A DNA stretch of 64,000 nucleotides from Lautropia sp. (GCA_030523825.1 JAUNHU010000001.1:1-64000); one strand, 5' to 3'. Positions 1 to 9,463 are shown, counted from the stretch's first letter. Numbers and translations are program-made. Notes: generated by a model from the letters alone, not told the origin.

Positions 1-20
1 CCATCACGAAATCGCCGTCA

Positions 21-848
21 TCAGCCAGCCACTTTCAGCTTGCCGCCGCGCCCCAGACCCCCCTTCACTTCCTGCGCCTTGTATTCGCGCATCGAGATGA
101 TCATGTTGCGGTAAGCATCCAGGAAGGCCGCCACGATGGCCTTGCCTTCCGGCGTGCGCGACATGGCCGACAAGCCGCCCCACTTGCCCAGCCCCCAGGC
201 CGACACCGCGGCACCGAAGTTCGTGGAGCTGGCATTACCCTCGGCAATGCCGATCTGTACCCCCGTGCGGATGTCGTAGAGCGTGAGTGTGACCACCGAC
301 TGCTTGCTTTCCAGCGAGCCGCTCAGGCGGGAGAGGCTGGTCGGCAACAGGCCGGAAACGGCCCCCATGACCTTGCCCGTGGTGTCGTTGTCGATGACGA
401 CATCCGGCTCCATCATGTAGTCGGCCGCCACGCGCTGGCCTTTTTCCTGGGCCGATCCGGCACGAAATTCACCCGACTCACGCTGACGTGCAGTGATGGC
501 AGAAAGCCGGCCCTCGGTGCGAACGTTGCCGATCGAGGTCATCACGAAACAGTTCGACTGCTGAATGGCCAGCCGGATTAGCGAGTTCACCTGCGTACTG
601 CGCGTACCCGAAGACATCAGCCCCACATCCAGGCGGCCGTCATCCACCGCCAGCGTGCCCAGAGGCTCATCGCAGCGCTCGATGGCACTGTTGGCGTTCA
701 TGCTGGAACTGCCGGAAGCCGCGCCACCGATATCAGTGGATGCACCACCGCGTGACACGATACCGCCCCCCAATGCACCGCAGCCTGACAGCAGCACGGC
801 GACGGAAGAAAGGACAAGAGCCTGCCGGGCGAAAGTCTTTGCAAACAT
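21..848 (-). CDS. CsgG/HfaB-like outer-membrane lipoprotein
   Basis: This is probably an envelope lipoprotein related to the curli/holdfast secretion proteins CsgG and HfaB. The start at 848 is chosen because an upstream GAGGAG lies 6 nt before the ATG and the protein then opens with a signal peptide and lipobox (LLSGC, Cys about residue 23). The same frame stays open further upstream, but without a ribosome binding site. The body (about 275 residues) has the CsgG-like pattern of a region giving name-independent lipoprotein assembly, a hydrophobic 'VMGAVSGLLP' stretch and a 'VTLTLYDIRTG' strand. It follows the Sel1 lipoprotein gene by 32 bp on the same strand, so the two probably form an operon. 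Whether it forms a pore or only shares the fold cannot be told from sequence alone. Confidence 0.6.
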   Translation of the reverse strand: MFAKTFARQALVLSSVAVLLSGCGALGGGIVSRGGASTDIGGAASGSSSMNANSAIERCDEPLGTLAVDDGRLDVGLMSSGTRSTQVNSLIRLAIQQSNCFVMTSIGNVRTEGRLSAITARQRESGEFRAGSAQEKGQRVAADYMMEPDVVIDNDTTGKVMGAVSGLLPTSLSRLSGSLESKQSVVTLTLYDIRTGVQIGIAEGNASSTNFGAAVSAWGLGKWGGLSAMSRTPEGKAIVAAFLDAYRNMIISMREYKAQEVKGGLGRGGKLKVAG

Positions 849-880
849 GGAAAACTCCTCGTCGAGATGTCGGATCGGAA

Positions 881-1498
881 TCAACGGAAATACCAGGCGC
901 CACTGCGCCAGTGCAGGTAGTACGGATAGCCACGCCACCAGTAGCCCAGCCAGGTCACGCGCCATGCGTCCACCCAGCGACGGAAGCTGGCTTCGTCGCC
1001 CTTTGCCTTCTGTGCCTGCGACAGCAGGGCCGCGGCCTCGGCATCACCCTGCGACGCAGCCGGCATCAGCCAGGATTCGGCTGCCGCATAGTCAGGCCCC
1101 ATCTCCTCAAACCCGGAGAGGTAAAGGCGGCCCAGCGCTACCTGCGCAGGAGCATGGCCACGCTCTGCAGCATTGCGCATCCAGACGACGGCCTTGCGGG
1201 AGTCACGCCGCACCCCATCGCCACGGAAGAAACGCAGAGCCAGATCAAAGGCGGCGCGTGCATCTTCGCGGGCCTTCAGCTCCAGCGCCTCGATACGCCC
1301 GGCTTCTGCCAGATCTTCTGCCGATGCCTGTTCCCCGATGGGCTGGCTGCGCAGGGTCGCCAGCGTCTTGCGCTCGCAGCCATCCTGCTGCGTGCACACG
1401 TCAAATGTCTGATCGGGACTGGACTTCTGACTGCTGGATGCGCAGGCACTCAATGCAAGGCAGATCACCAGCAGGGGAATGGATGTCTTCTTTCTCAT
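881..1498 (-). CDS. Sel1-repeat lipoprotein
   Basis: A 205-residue lipoprotein: signal peptide residues 1-19 with lipobox LSAC, a charged linker, then two or three Sel1-type (SLR) repeats between residues about 80 and 165 (for example 'DLALRFFRGDGV' and 'VALGRLYLSG'). The C-terminal tail is rich in Trp and Tyr, ending 'WRSGAWYFR'. Sel1 proteins usually act as periplasmic or outer-membrane adaptors in protein complexes. The gene is first in a two-gene unit with the CsgG-like lipoprotein, which suggests they work together at the outer membrane. The exact role is not known. Confidence 0.75.
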   Translation of the reverse strand: MRKKTSIPLLVICLALSACASSSQKSSPDQTFDVCTQQDGCERKTLATLRSQPIGEQASAEDLAEAGRIEALELKAREDARAAFDLALRFFRGDGVRRDSRKAVVWMRNAAERGHAPAQVALGRLYLSGFEEMGPDYAAAESWLMPAASQGDAEAAALLSQAQKAKGDEASFRRWVDAWRVTWLGYWWRGYPYYLHWRSGAWYFR

Positions 1499-1763
1499 GA
1501 TCTGGACATCAGGTTGTCAGAACGTCGCTCAGCATGAACCTGCCCGGGCTTTTCCACCATCGGCCACATGGCCTAATCCGCCCGCCAAAGACGAACTTTT
1601 TTGGCGTGTTCATGAGATTCGTCACGCAGAAACCCCGGGCCGGGGAAAACAACCCGCGGGCACGCGATGTACGGCCACCCAAAGACGTGAGATGACAGCG
1701 TGAAGCCGACCGGTGGGTCCGCCATCCAGACACAGCGACTGGCCACCCGTCCGAAACGTTGCC

Positions 1764-3710
1764 ATGAAACAACAACATTTCGGTACGCTCCCGGCCGTCC
1801 TGATCCTGATGCTTCGTCCGATGCGACTCTCTGGCAAGAAACTCCCCTTCCCGGGCATTTCCAGAAACACACTGGCAGCCTTTGCCGTTGCAATGCTGGT
1901 GGCAGCATGCGGCGGCGGAGGCGGTGATGCCCCCACCAACGCCTCCCATGACGGTGTAGGAGCAGGCACCACAGGTGTTGGCAATTCTGCGCATCTTCCG
2001 TCGACCCCAAGCATGACGGGAACCCCGGACGGTCAGAACGATCATGCCGGCTCACGCACCTTTAGCCGCTGGACGATGGACAGCGAAGCCGACGTGAGCC
2101 GCTTCATGGCACAGGCATCCTTCGGCGCACGGGAACGTGACCTGAAGGAACTGAAGGGCAGCAGCGTCAACGACTGGATCGAGAAGGAATTTGCAAAGCC
2201 GCAGACGAAACTGCTGAACGTCATCGACGCCTGGAAAGCAAAACGCGCCGAAAAGCTGACGATGAACGACACCTACTATGCGTGGTGGTACGCATCGCAG
2301 CAGGATGACCAGTTGCGGCAGCGCATGGCCTGGGCGCTGTCGCAGATCTTCGTGGTCTCTGCAGCTTCCGGAACATCGGAATATCCGCGCGGCATGGCGA
2401 ACTATCACGACCTCCTGGCAGCCAATGCCTTCGGCAATTTCCGCCAGTTGCTTGAGGACGTGACACTGAACCCGATGATGGGCATTTACCTGACCCATCT
2501 GCGCAACCGGGCAGAGCAATACAACAATGCGGGCGACCAGACCAGCTCGCCGGACGAGAATTACGCACGCGAGGTGATGCAGCTTTTCACCATTGGTCTG
2601 GAGATGCTGAATCCCGATGGCTCGGTGAAGCGGGATGGCCGTGGCGAAGCGATTCCCACCTACAACAACGACGACATCCTGGGGCTGGCCCGGGTGTTCA
2701 CGGGGTGGAGCTGGGGCGGACCACGGACCTCATACGACTGTTTCGTCCGTCATCAGAGCTGCTCTGTTGCGGCGGTGCCCGACCTCGACGTGGTGCCGAT
2801 GAAAGCCTACCCGCAATACCATTCCACCAAGGAAAAACACTTTCTTGGCGTGACCATTCCCGAGGGTCAGGCCACCCCCGTTGCCAACCTGAAGATTGCG
2901 CTCGACACGCTGTTCAACCACCCGAATGTGGGGCCTTTCATCGGCAGGCAGCTGATTCAGCGCCTCGTCACCAGCAATCCCTCGCCTGCCTACGTGCGCC
3001 GTGTGGCCGATGCTTTCAACAACAATGGTGCTGGCGTGCGGGGTGACATGAAGGCGGTGATCCGCGCAATTCTGCTCGATGAAGAAGCACGTCGGCGTCG
3101 GCCGAATGATCCGGCAGCCGGACGCATCCGCGAACCCGTGCTGCGCCTTGCCCAGCTGATGCGGGCCTTCGATGCCAAATCGCTGAGTGGCGAATGGAGG
3201 CTCGGCTGGACCGATGGCGCCGGGGCACTGAACCAGATGCCCTATCGTTCGCCGTCAGTCTTCAATTTCTATCGCCCGGGCTATTCTCCGGCGAATACGG
3301 CAGCATCCAGGGCAGGTCTGGTTGCACCGGAAATGCAGATCCTGAACGAAAGCAGTCTGGCGGGCATTGCCGGCTACTTCCACGGCACAACCAACGGTTC
3401 CAATGCCGGCCTTGGCAGCATCGACCTGCCCAACCCCGATGATCCGGGCAAAACGGTCAGGAAGCGCGAGATTCCATTCGACTACACAGCACTGGCAGCG
3501 CTGGCCGAGCGGCCGGAAGCGCTGGTCGATCACGTCGACCGCTTGCTGACGGGCGGACAGATGAAGGCCGATACACGCCGCACCATCATCGACGCCGTCA
3601 GTCGCGCGGAGTACGTCCGATACCGGACAAAGGAACAGGTCAACCTGAACCGTGCAGGTCTGGCCGTCTATCTCACGGTGATGTCCACCGACTACCAGGT
3701 GCAGAAATGA
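1764..3710 (+). CDS. DUF1800 family secreted protein
   Basis: A DUF1800 protein of about 648 residues. It begins with a membrane-targeting segment ending in a lipoprotein-like 'LVAACGGGGGD', then a disordered Gly/Thr linker, and from residue about 100 the DUF1800 core with 'ARFMAQASFGA'-like opening, 'MAWALSQIF' and 'YAREVMQLFTIG' blocks. The start is uncertain: ATGs at 1713, 1764, 1809 and 1821 are all in frame, and none has a good ribosome binding site. The stop overlaps the DUF1501 start by 4 nt (ATGA), so the two are translationally coupled. DUF1800/DUF1501 pairs are common in environmental bacteria; their biochemical role is unproven, though both are exported. Confidence 0.8.
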   Translation: MKQQHFGTLPAVLILMLRPMRLSGKKLPFPGISRNTLAAFAVAMLVAACGGGGGDAPTNASHDGVGAGTTGVGNSAHLPSTPSMTGTPDGQNDHAGSRTFSRWTMDSEADVSRFMAQASFGARERDLKELKGSSVNDWIEKEFAKPQTKLLNVIDAWKAKRAEKLTMNDTYYAWWYASQQDDQLRQRMAWALSQIFVVSAASGTSEYPRGMANYHDLLAANAFGNFRQLLEDVTLNPMMGIYLTHLRNRAEQYNNAGDQTSSPDENYAREVMQLFTIGLEMLNPDGSVKRDGRGEAIPTYNNDDILGLARVFTGWSWGGPRTSYDCFVRHQSCSVAAVPDLDVVPMKAYPQYHSTKEKHFLGVTIPEGQATPVANLKIALDTLFNHPNVGPFIGRQLIQRLVTSNPSPAYVRRVADAFNNNGAGVRGDMKAVIRAILLDEEARRRRPNDPAAGRIREPVLRLAQLMRAFDAKSLSGEWRLGWTDGAGALNQMPYRSPSVFNFYRPGYSPANTAASRAGLVAPEMQILNESSLAGIAGYFHGTTNGSNAGLGSIDLPNPDDPGKTVRKREIPFDYTALAALAERPEALVDHVDRLLTGGQMKADTRRTIIDAVSRAEYVRYRTKEQVNLNRAGLAVYLTVMSTDYQVQK

Positions 3711-5173
3711 GCCACGACCACGATCATCATCACGATCACGAGCATGACCCCTCGCGCCGCGCACTGCTGAAGGGTAGTGCAGCAGCCATCGCAGGCCAGG
3801 TTGCCCTGCCCTTTGCACTCAACCTTGCCAGCATGGGCAGCGTGGCCGCGCAAAGCAGCGGCAACAACGATTACAAGGCGCTGATCTGCCTGTTTCTGCA
3901 CGGCGGCAATGACCACGCAAACACGGTGGTGGCCACCAATGGCAATTCGTGGGAGAGGTACAAGACCCTGCGCAGTTCGATCAGCCTGCCTGCGCCGGGC
4001 GAAACCAATGGCCTGCTGTCGATCAGCCCATCCAACCTGGCAGCCTACGACAATGGCTCACTGACGCTGGCATTGCACCCCAGTCTGACCGCCGCCCGCG
4101 ACCTGTTCAACAAGGGCAAACTTGCCATCCTGTCGAACGTCGGCCCGCTGATCGAGCCCACCACCGTGGATGAATATCAGCGGATGCTGACCCGCATTCC
4201 GAGCCGGCTGTATTCGCACAATGACCAGCAATCCACCTGGCAAACCTTCTCCCCCGAAGGCAGCCAGGTCGGCTGGGGCGGGAAGCTGATCGACCGGCTT
4301 TCCAGCAGCTTCAACGGCGGAGCCAGCTTCTTTGGTGCCATCGCCCCCGGCAACAACCCCTCGCCCTGGCTGACCGGCGAGCGTACTTCGCCCTACGCCA
4401 TTCCGACATCGGGCACGGTGGGTATCCGGCAACTGAAGGAAAACCTCGGTGGCGTGAACGGTGGCGGGCAACTGCTGCGCGACCTTCTGATGCTGGACCG
4501 GAACCATGCGGGGTATCTGGAGCAGACCCTCGCGCACCTGAACCAGCGCACCATCCAGTATCAGCAGATCCTGCAGGATGGCCTGGTCGCAGAAGACCAC
4601 GCCGGACTGCTGGACATCCCCCTGCTGCCGGGAAGCGCCACGGCCCGCAACTCCCTGGCCGTCCAGCTGAGAATGATCGCGCGTATCATCGCCAGCCGGA
4701 ACAACATCGGCGCACGCCGTCAGGTGTTCTTCATCCAGCTGGGCGGGTTCGACATGCACAGCAATCTGCTGGGCGCACACAAGCCGCTGCTCGACACGGT
4801 CGACCAGGCCCTCGATTTCTTTTCCAGACAGATGGCCTCGCTTGGCGTGGAAGACAAGGTCACGCTGTTCACCGCCTCTGACTTTGGCCGCACCATCGTG
4901 GGCAACGGTTCGGGCAGCGACCATGCCTGGGGCAGCCATCACTTCATCGTCGGTGGCGCCGTCAATGGTGGCAAACTCTACGGCAAATTCCCCGAATTCG
5001 GCATCAATGCCGGAAACGACGCGAGAGGTCGTCTGGTGCCAAACTACTCGGTGGAGCAATATGCAGCGGCGCTGGGCGAGTGGTTTGGCCTGTCGCAGAG
5101 CGAGCTGATGGAAGCCCTGCCCAACCTGCGCAATTTCGACCGCAACGCACTGCGCCCGATGATGAAGATCTGA
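3707..5173 (+). CDS. DUF1501 family Tat-exported protein
   Basis: A 488-residue DUF1501 protein, distantly related to the alkaline phosphatase/sulfatase fold. Residues 16-19 (SRRALLKG) are a twin-arginine signal followed by a hydrophobic stretch to about residue 50, so export by Tat is expected. The core carries 'CLFLHGGNDHANTVV', 'GGFDMHSN' and 'FTASDFGRT', typical of the family. An unusual feature is a run of alternating His and Asp (residues 3-14) placed before the twin arginines. It overlaps the DUF1800 gene by 4 nt and is almost certainly cotranscribed with it. The function of the pair is unknown. Confidence 0.85.
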   Translation: MSHDHDHHHDHEHDPSRRALLKGSAAAIAGQVALPFALNLASMGSVAAQSSGNNDYKALICLFLHGGNDHANTVVATNGNSWERYKTLRSSISLPAPGETNGLLSISPSNLAAYDNGSLTLALHPSLTAARDLFNKGKLAILSNVGPLIEPTTVDEYQRMLTRIPSRLYSHNDQQSTWQTFSPEGSQVGWGGKLIDRLSSSFNGGASFFGAIAPGNNPSPWLTGERTSPYAIPTSGTVGIRQLKENLGGVNGGGQLLRDLLMLDRNHAGYLEQTLAHLNQRTIQYQQILQDGLVAEDHAGLLDIPLLPGSATARNSLAVQLRMIARIIASRNNIGARRQVFFIQLGGFDMHSNLLGAHKPLLDTVDQALDFFSRQMASLGVEDKVTLFTASDFGRTIVGNGSGSDHAWGSHHFIVGGAVNGGKLYGKFPEFGINAGNDARGRLVPNYSVEQYAAALGEWFGLSQSELMEALPNLRNFDRNALRPMMKI

Positions 5174-5211
5174 GCCCCCTCGGGGGCATGGTGACACCTT
5201 CGCCACCATGC
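5174..5211 (+). terminator. Two small hairpins after DUF1501
   Basis: Directly after the stop are two adjacent inverted repeats: GCCCCC/GGGGGC with a 2-nt loop (5174-5187) and GCATGGTG/CACCATGC with a 10-nt loop (5186-5211). There is no T-run, so they may slow transcription or protect the 3' end rather than act as a classical terminator. Confidence 0.35.
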
Positions 5212-5335
5212 CTCCTGGGTCTCATTCCCGGAAGGAAGCACAAGCCATCACGGCCCAACCTCACCTTGAAAGGCGGGACTCTGACAATGTGCCCGCATCT
5301 GACGTCAGCCCCGTTTCTCAGGCCCCGTCTGTCCT

Positions 5336-5776
5336 TCAGGGTCTTTTCGGAGGCACGCCCCCTTCCTGGATGGGAAACACCCGGTCGTAGACGATGTTGT
5401 AGAAGAAGGCAAAGACCACGTAGAAGATGACCAGGCCGATGTCGGCCACCAGTGCCTGCCACAGGCTGATGTCCAGCCACCAGGCAATCAGCGGCACCAG
5501 CAGGATGACGAGTCCCCCCTCGAAAGCCACGGCGTGCAGCACCCGCACACGCATGCGCCGCTTCACCGACGACCCGGTGAGCTTCTTCAGCATGTGATCG
5601 AAACCGACGTTGTAGATGTAGTTCCAGACGGCAGCGATGGCTGCCGTGCTCACACCCAGCACGCCGATCTCGGCAAAATCCAGGTCAAAGAAGAACACGC
5701 CAATCGGGATCAGGATCAGCAGCGCGCTGATCTCGAACAGCAGCATGTGTCGGATACGGTCGGCAGGGGTACGCAT
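5336..5776 (-). CDS. PACE family multidrug efflux transporter
   Basis: A 146-residue inner-membrane protein of the PACE (proteobacterial antimicrobial compound efflux) family, whose known member AceI exports chlorhexidine. Two tandem BTP domains are visible: 'RIRHMLLFE...' (residues 7-60) and 'RVLHAVAFEGG...' (residues 78-135), each giving two membrane helices. The glutamate essential in AceI falls at residue 15 in TM1, the same position. The start at 5776 gives a family-sized protein; the frame stays open upstream but encodes no plausible extension. It is transcribed towards DUF1501 and divergently from lrgA. The natural substrate cannot be predicted. Confidence 0.9.
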   Translation of the reverse strand: MRTPADRIRHMLLFEISALLILIPIGVFFFDLDFAEIGVLGVSTAAIAAVWNYIYNVGFDHMLKKLTGSSVKRRMRVRVLHAVAFEGGLVILLVPLIAWWLDISLWQALVADIGLVIFYVVFAFFYNIVYDRVFPIQEGGVPPKRP

Positions 5777-5908
5777 GGAGGAAGATTCTGATTTCCCCGG
5801 AGGATCAGGGAGTCGGCGGGGAATGAAGGCGCCAAGTGCCGGATAATACCCCGCAAGCCCGGCACGTGATGCGGCCGGGTTGGTCAGATTACCCCCTTTT
5901 TTTCTCCC

Positions 5909-6277
5909 ATGCTTGCTGCCCTTACCCTGCTTCTCGTCTTTCAGCTTGCCGGCGAGATCATCGTCCGTCTGCTGGGCATGCCCATCCCCGGTGCCGTGGT
6001 CGGCATGGCGCTGCTGTTCGTGGCACTCGTCCTGCGCGGAGGCCCCAGCCATGACCTGCGTGACTTCAGCCGCAGCCTGTTGCTGAACATGTCCCTGCTG
6101 CTGATTCCGGCTGCTGCCGGCATCATGCTGCATGGCGAACGACTTCAGCAGGAATGGCTGCCCATCCTGCTGGCCATTGCGGTATGCACCCCGCTGGTCA
6201 CGGCCATCACGGCCTGGCTGTTGCAGACGCTCATCCAGCGCCGTCGTGGCACCACACTGGACCAGGGGGACGCATGA
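5909..6277 (+). CDS. lrgA: LrgA/CidA holin-like membrane protein
   Basis: A 122-residue membrane protein with about four hydrophobic segments and the LrgA/CidA signature 'FQLAGEIIVRLLGMPIPGAVVGM'. The family is linked to control of murein hydrolase activity and, in some bacteria, to pyruvate or metabolite transport together with LrgB. Its stop overlaps the lrgB start by 4 nt (ATGA), so LrgA and LrgB are coupled. No regulator of the LytTR or LysR type lies beside it. The LrgA versus CidA label cannot be decided from sequence. Confidence 0.85.
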   Translation: MLAALTLLLVFQLAGEIIVRLLGMPIPGAVVGMALLFVALVLRGGPSHDLRDFSRSLLLNMSLLLIPAAAGIMLHGERLQQEWLPILLAIAVCTPLVTAITAWLLQTLIQRRRGTTLDQGDA

Positions 6278-6999
6278 TGCACCAGAACATCGAGGCGCTT
6301 GGTGCCTGGCTGCAGACCACACCGCTGCTCGGGCTGATCCTTACCCTGCTGGCCTATCAGGGCGCCATGTGGATACATCGCCGGATGAAGGGCCACACGC
6401 TGGCCAATCCGGTGCTGATCGGGGTCTTCATCGTCATCACGGTGCTCAGCATCATGAAGGTGGACTACCAGGCCTATTTCCAGAGCGCCCAGTTCATCCA
6501 TTTTCTGCTCGGCCCCGTCACGGTGGCGCTGGCCGTGCCGCTATACGCGCAGATCAAGCCGCTGGTCCGGCTGGCATCGCCGCTGCTGATCTCGCTGACC
6601 GCAGGCGCCCTGAGCGCAATCGTGCTGGTTGTCGCTCTGGCCAGGCCGGCCGGTGCAACACGCGAAACCCTGCTGGCCCTTCTCCCCAAGACGGCCACGG
6701 CCCCGATTGCCATGGCAATGGCCGACACGCTGGGTACCTCGGCGTCTCTGGTGATGGCCTGCGTGATGATGACCGGCATTGTCGGCACGCTCAGCGCACC
6801 ACTGGTTTTCCGGCTGCTGGGAGTACAGGATGAAGCCGTGCGCGGTTTTGCACTGGGACTGACCGCACACGGCATAGGCACTGCACGCGCCTTTCAGGAA
6901 TCGGAGCGCACAGGGGCATTTGCTGCACTGGCAATGGGCCTGACCGGGCTGCTGACGGCCCTGATCGTCCCGCCCCTGGCGCTATGGCTGGCGCGCTGA
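6274..6999 (+). CDS. lrgB: LrgB/CidB family membrane protein
   Basis: A 241-residue polytopic membrane protein of the LrgB family. Typical motifs are 'ANPVLIGV' near residue 38, 'LLGPVTVALAVPLY' near residue 75, 'LLPKTATAPIA' near residue 135 and 'GLTAHGIGTARAF' near residue 195. The start at 6274 is favoured because it overlaps the lrgA stop by 4 nt and follows an AGGGGG ribosome binding site. It ends 4 bp from the stop of the convergent HMA gene. Together with LrgA it is expected to act in the inner membrane, in cell-lysis control or in carboxylate transport. Confidence 0.9.
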   Translation: MMHQNIEALGAWLQTTPLLGLILTLLAYQGAMWIHRRMKGHTLANPVLIGVFIVITVLSIMKVDYQAYFQSAQFIHFLLGPVTVALAVPLYAQIKPLVRLASPLLISLTAGALSAIVLVVALARPAGATRETLLALLPKTATAPIAMAMADTLGTSASLVMACVMMTGIVGTLSAPLVFRLLGVQDEAVRGFALGLTAHGIGTARAFQESERTGAFAALAMGLTGLLTALIVPPLALWLAR

Positions 7000-7003
7000 A
7001 CGA

Positions 7004-7207
7004 TCAGGCGCTGGCATCGGCCGGCGGATAGCCGGCCGCAACGAGAGCGGAGACAAAGGCTGCCGGCTCCCGGTTGGTATTGATTGCAACCATGTGGGTA
7101 TCGAGGTCGATCTTCACACCAACACCCGGCTCGACCTGCTGGACTGCTTCGGTCACGGAACGTTCGCAATGCTTGCAGGTCATGTCGGGAAGATGGAATT
7201 TGATCAT
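7004..7207 (-). CDS. HMA-domain heavy-metal (copper) chaperone
   Basis: A 67-residue single HMA domain protein of CopZ/Atx1 type. It has the metal-binding loop 'MTCKHC' (Cys11 and Cys14) and the expected beta-alpha-beta pattern ending 'VSALVAAGYPP'. An AGGAG ribosome binding site precedes the ATG. Such proteins carry Cu(I), or sometimes Zn or Cd, to P-type ATPases or sensors. No copper ATPase or CueR regulator is adjacent, so its partner is elsewhere. It is convergent with lrgB. Confidence 0.85.
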   Translation of the reverse strand: MIKFHLPDMTCKHCERSVTEAVQQVEPGVGVKIDLDTHMVAINTNREPAAFVSALVAAGYPPADASA

Positions 7208-7549
7208 GTCACGTCTCCTGAAAGTCATCGCCGGACCGAATGCAACGCGACCCGCATACCAGCAGGCCACACAGACTCCGACGACCGGTGATTCAAGGAT
7301 ACACCCGCAGGCCCGCCGATTTGAGGGAATATCCCTCGCCCTGAAGGCTTTGCTGCGGCAGCCGGCGGAACGTTGGTTACGGCCCACACCATGCGTACCG
7401 GCAAAGGGCGAAACCCGATCGTCAACCGCGTGAATGCCGTAGGCAAACCGGCAGGGAAATGCCTGCCGAAACACGAGGCGCCGATGATCGTGTCGCCCAC
7501 GATTTCATGCCCTCCGGCCCCCCGTGGCACACGGGAGGCCAGCGTCACG
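7208..7549. other. Intergenic region with two inverted repeats
   Basis: About 340 bp without a credible gene. It holds a short perfect inverted repeat, GAGGGA-ATA-TCCCTC (7323-7337), about 115 bp upstream of the HMA gene and a possible operator, and a hairpin CGGCAGG/CCTGCCG with a 6-nt loop (7449-7468). I see no classical CueR box. The open frame running through this stretch on the minus strand resembles nothing I know and is probably not coding. Confidence 0.35.
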
Positions 7550-9445
7550 CTACCCTTGTGAAGCGACCTTCAACGCCTGGGTACGTGCAGCTTCCTCTCC
7601 CTGCTGCAGGAAGGCAGCCAGCTGGGGCGAGTCGGACTTGATGGTGCCCAGCGGCCCCGTGGCCACCACCCGGCCGGCTTCCACCATGATGAGCGCATCG
7701 AACTGCGGCAGCAGCGACGGGCGGTGGATGGAGGCAATGATGGTGGCATCGGCCCGGGCCTTGAAGAACTCGGCAACCAGTGCCGCTTCGGTGGAGGGGT
7801 CGAGCGCCGAGGTGGGCTCATCCAGCAGCAGGATGCTGCTGGCCTCGGCCGCCACCAGAGCCCGCGCAATGGCAACCCGCTGGCGTTGCCCGCCCGACAG
7901 GTTGCCGCCACGGGCCGTGACCTTGCTGTCCAGCCCGTCCTTCATCTTTGCCACGAACGCGGTGGCCTGCGCTACCTGAAGCGCGGCATCGTAACGGGCC
8001 GACAGGTCCGTCCGATCGACGCCAGCCGGCGCCGCCAGATCGAGGTTTTCGCGCAGGGTGCCGCCAAAGAGTTCGGCATCCTGCGGCAACAGCGTGGCCA
8101 CCGAGCGCAGCGCAGACGACATCGCAGCAGCATCGAGCGGTGCAGCACCATCCACGTTCAGGCGCCCTTCGTTCGGCGCATAGAGGCCAGCCAGCAGGCG
8201 CAGCAACGTCGTCTTGCCCGAACCGCTGGGGCCAACCAGCGCATAGCGCTTGCCGCGTTCCAGCTTCAGGTCTACACCGGCCAGGGACCCACCCACCGCT
8301 TCCGGATTGGACGGGTCCTGCGGCTGGCGATGGAACACCACCGATTCCAGCGTCATTGCCTGCCAGTCAGCCTGCACGGGCGCACCCGCCTGCGCATCAT
8401 CCGCTGACACGGACAGCGGCAGCGCGCGAATGTCATCCCCACTCTGATAATCGACCTGCTGGCGGGTAAGCGACTGGAAATGCGCTGCCACGCCGGTGAT
8501 GACGCCACCGGCCTGCAACGCATATTCGTACACCATGAACAGGTTGCCGATCTTCACGCCTTCGGCTGCCGGTGCACCTGCAGGGGCCGGTGCGGCAGCA
8601 GGCACGATGCCGGTCATCGACATCCAGACATACATCGACAGCAAGGCAATCCACAGCAGGCAATTGAGCAGATCGACGGCCGCCCACTTGCCCTCGTTAT
8701 AGACGATGGCCCGCTTGACCGGCTCGAACACCGCACCCAGACGGGTTTCGACCAGCTTCAGCACGCCACGCTGCAAACGGAGCGCCAGCACCGACAGATT
8801 GTTGACAAGGCCGTCCGACAGACTGGACCAGTATTCACGGTCGGCCGCATTCTCGTGAGCGGCCAGCTTCATCATCACCTTGTCGAAGGACACGATGATG
8901 ACGGCCAGCACCAGATAGCCCACCACGGCAACGCCACCCACCCAGGGCGAAATCACCCACAGCGCAATGACCGGGCCAACCAGGCGCACCACGCTCTGCA
9001 GATAAATGAACTGGCTTTGCGCAAAATCGTAGAGGGCGCGGGTGGTCTGTTGCACCCGGTGAGCCGTTTCGACGCCGTGCTGCGCCTCATGCCAGACGAG
9101 CGGCGCAGCATAGAGGCGCTGCATCAGGTCGGTGGATACGCGCTGACGCACCACCAGCGCCACATTGCGCTCCAGGATGCGTCCAGGGCCGTGCAGCAAC
9201 CAGCTGGCCAGCGTGGCGAGAAAGACCAGCAGCAGCATTTCGGCGGCCGGCTCGATGCCGGCGAGCCCACGCGATTGCAGCGCATTGATGGCCGATCCGG
9301 CCAGAGCCGGCACGGCCAGCTTGAAGCCCTGCGAACCGATCAGCAGGATGAACGCTGCCAGCAGCGTCCCCCGCTTGCCGGCAGAAAACCGCCAGAGTTC
9401 ACGATATAAAAAGCCAACCCCGAGGGTTCCTGCCGGTTTCGCCAT
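7550..9445 (-). CDS. ABC exporter, fused permease and ATPase
   Basis: A 631-residue half-transporter with an N-terminal type I exporter membrane domain (about residues 15-330) and a C-terminal nucleotide-binding domain. The ATPase motifs are all present: Walker A GPSGSGKT near residue 405, Q-loop 'LLPQDAELFGG', signature LSGGQRQR, Walker B 'ILLLDEPTSALD' and an H-loop 'SIHR'. An Ala/Pro-rich loop lies between the last helices. The start at 9445 is the first ATG; an in-frame TTG precedes it at 9448. The OmpA-family gene lies 18 bp upstream on the same strand, so the two are probably cotranscribed. The substrate is unknown. Confidence 0.85.
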   Translation of the reverse strand: MAKPAGTLGVGFLYRELWRFSAGKRGTLLAAFILLIGSQGFKLAVPALAGSAINALQSRGLAGIEPAAEMLLLVFLATLASWLLHGPGRILERNVALVVRQRVSTDLMQRLYAAPLVWHEAQHGVETAHRVQQTTRALYDFAQSQFIYLQSVVRLVGPVIALWVISPWVGGVAVVGYLVLAVIIVSFDKVMMKLAAHENAADREYWSSLSDGLVNNLSVLALRLQRGVLKLVETRLGAVFEPVKRAIVYNEGKWAAVDLLNCLLWIALLSMYVWMSMTGIVPAAAPAPAGAPAAEGVKIGNLFMVYEYALQAGGVITGVAAHFQSLTRQQVDYQSGDDIRALPLSVSADDAQAGAPVQADWQAMTLESVVFHRQPQDPSNPEAVGGSLAGVDLKLERGKRYALVGPSGSGKTTLLRLLAGLYAPNEGRLNVDGAAPLDAAAMSSALRSVATLLPQDAELFGGTLRENLDLAAPAGVDRTDLSARYDAALQVAQATAFVAKMKDGLDSKVTARGGNLSGGQRQRVAIARALVAAEASSILLLDEPTSALDPSTEAALVAEFFKARADATIIASIHRPSLLPQFDALIMVEAGRVVATGPLGTIKSDSPQLAAFLQQGEEAARTQALKVASQG

Positions 9446-9463
9446 CAATCACACCATGTCAAT

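Noticed and set aside
7225..7548. A 107-codon frame upstream of the HMA gene
   Set aside because: It has no similarity I recognise, overlaps the HMA promoter region, and contains hairpins.
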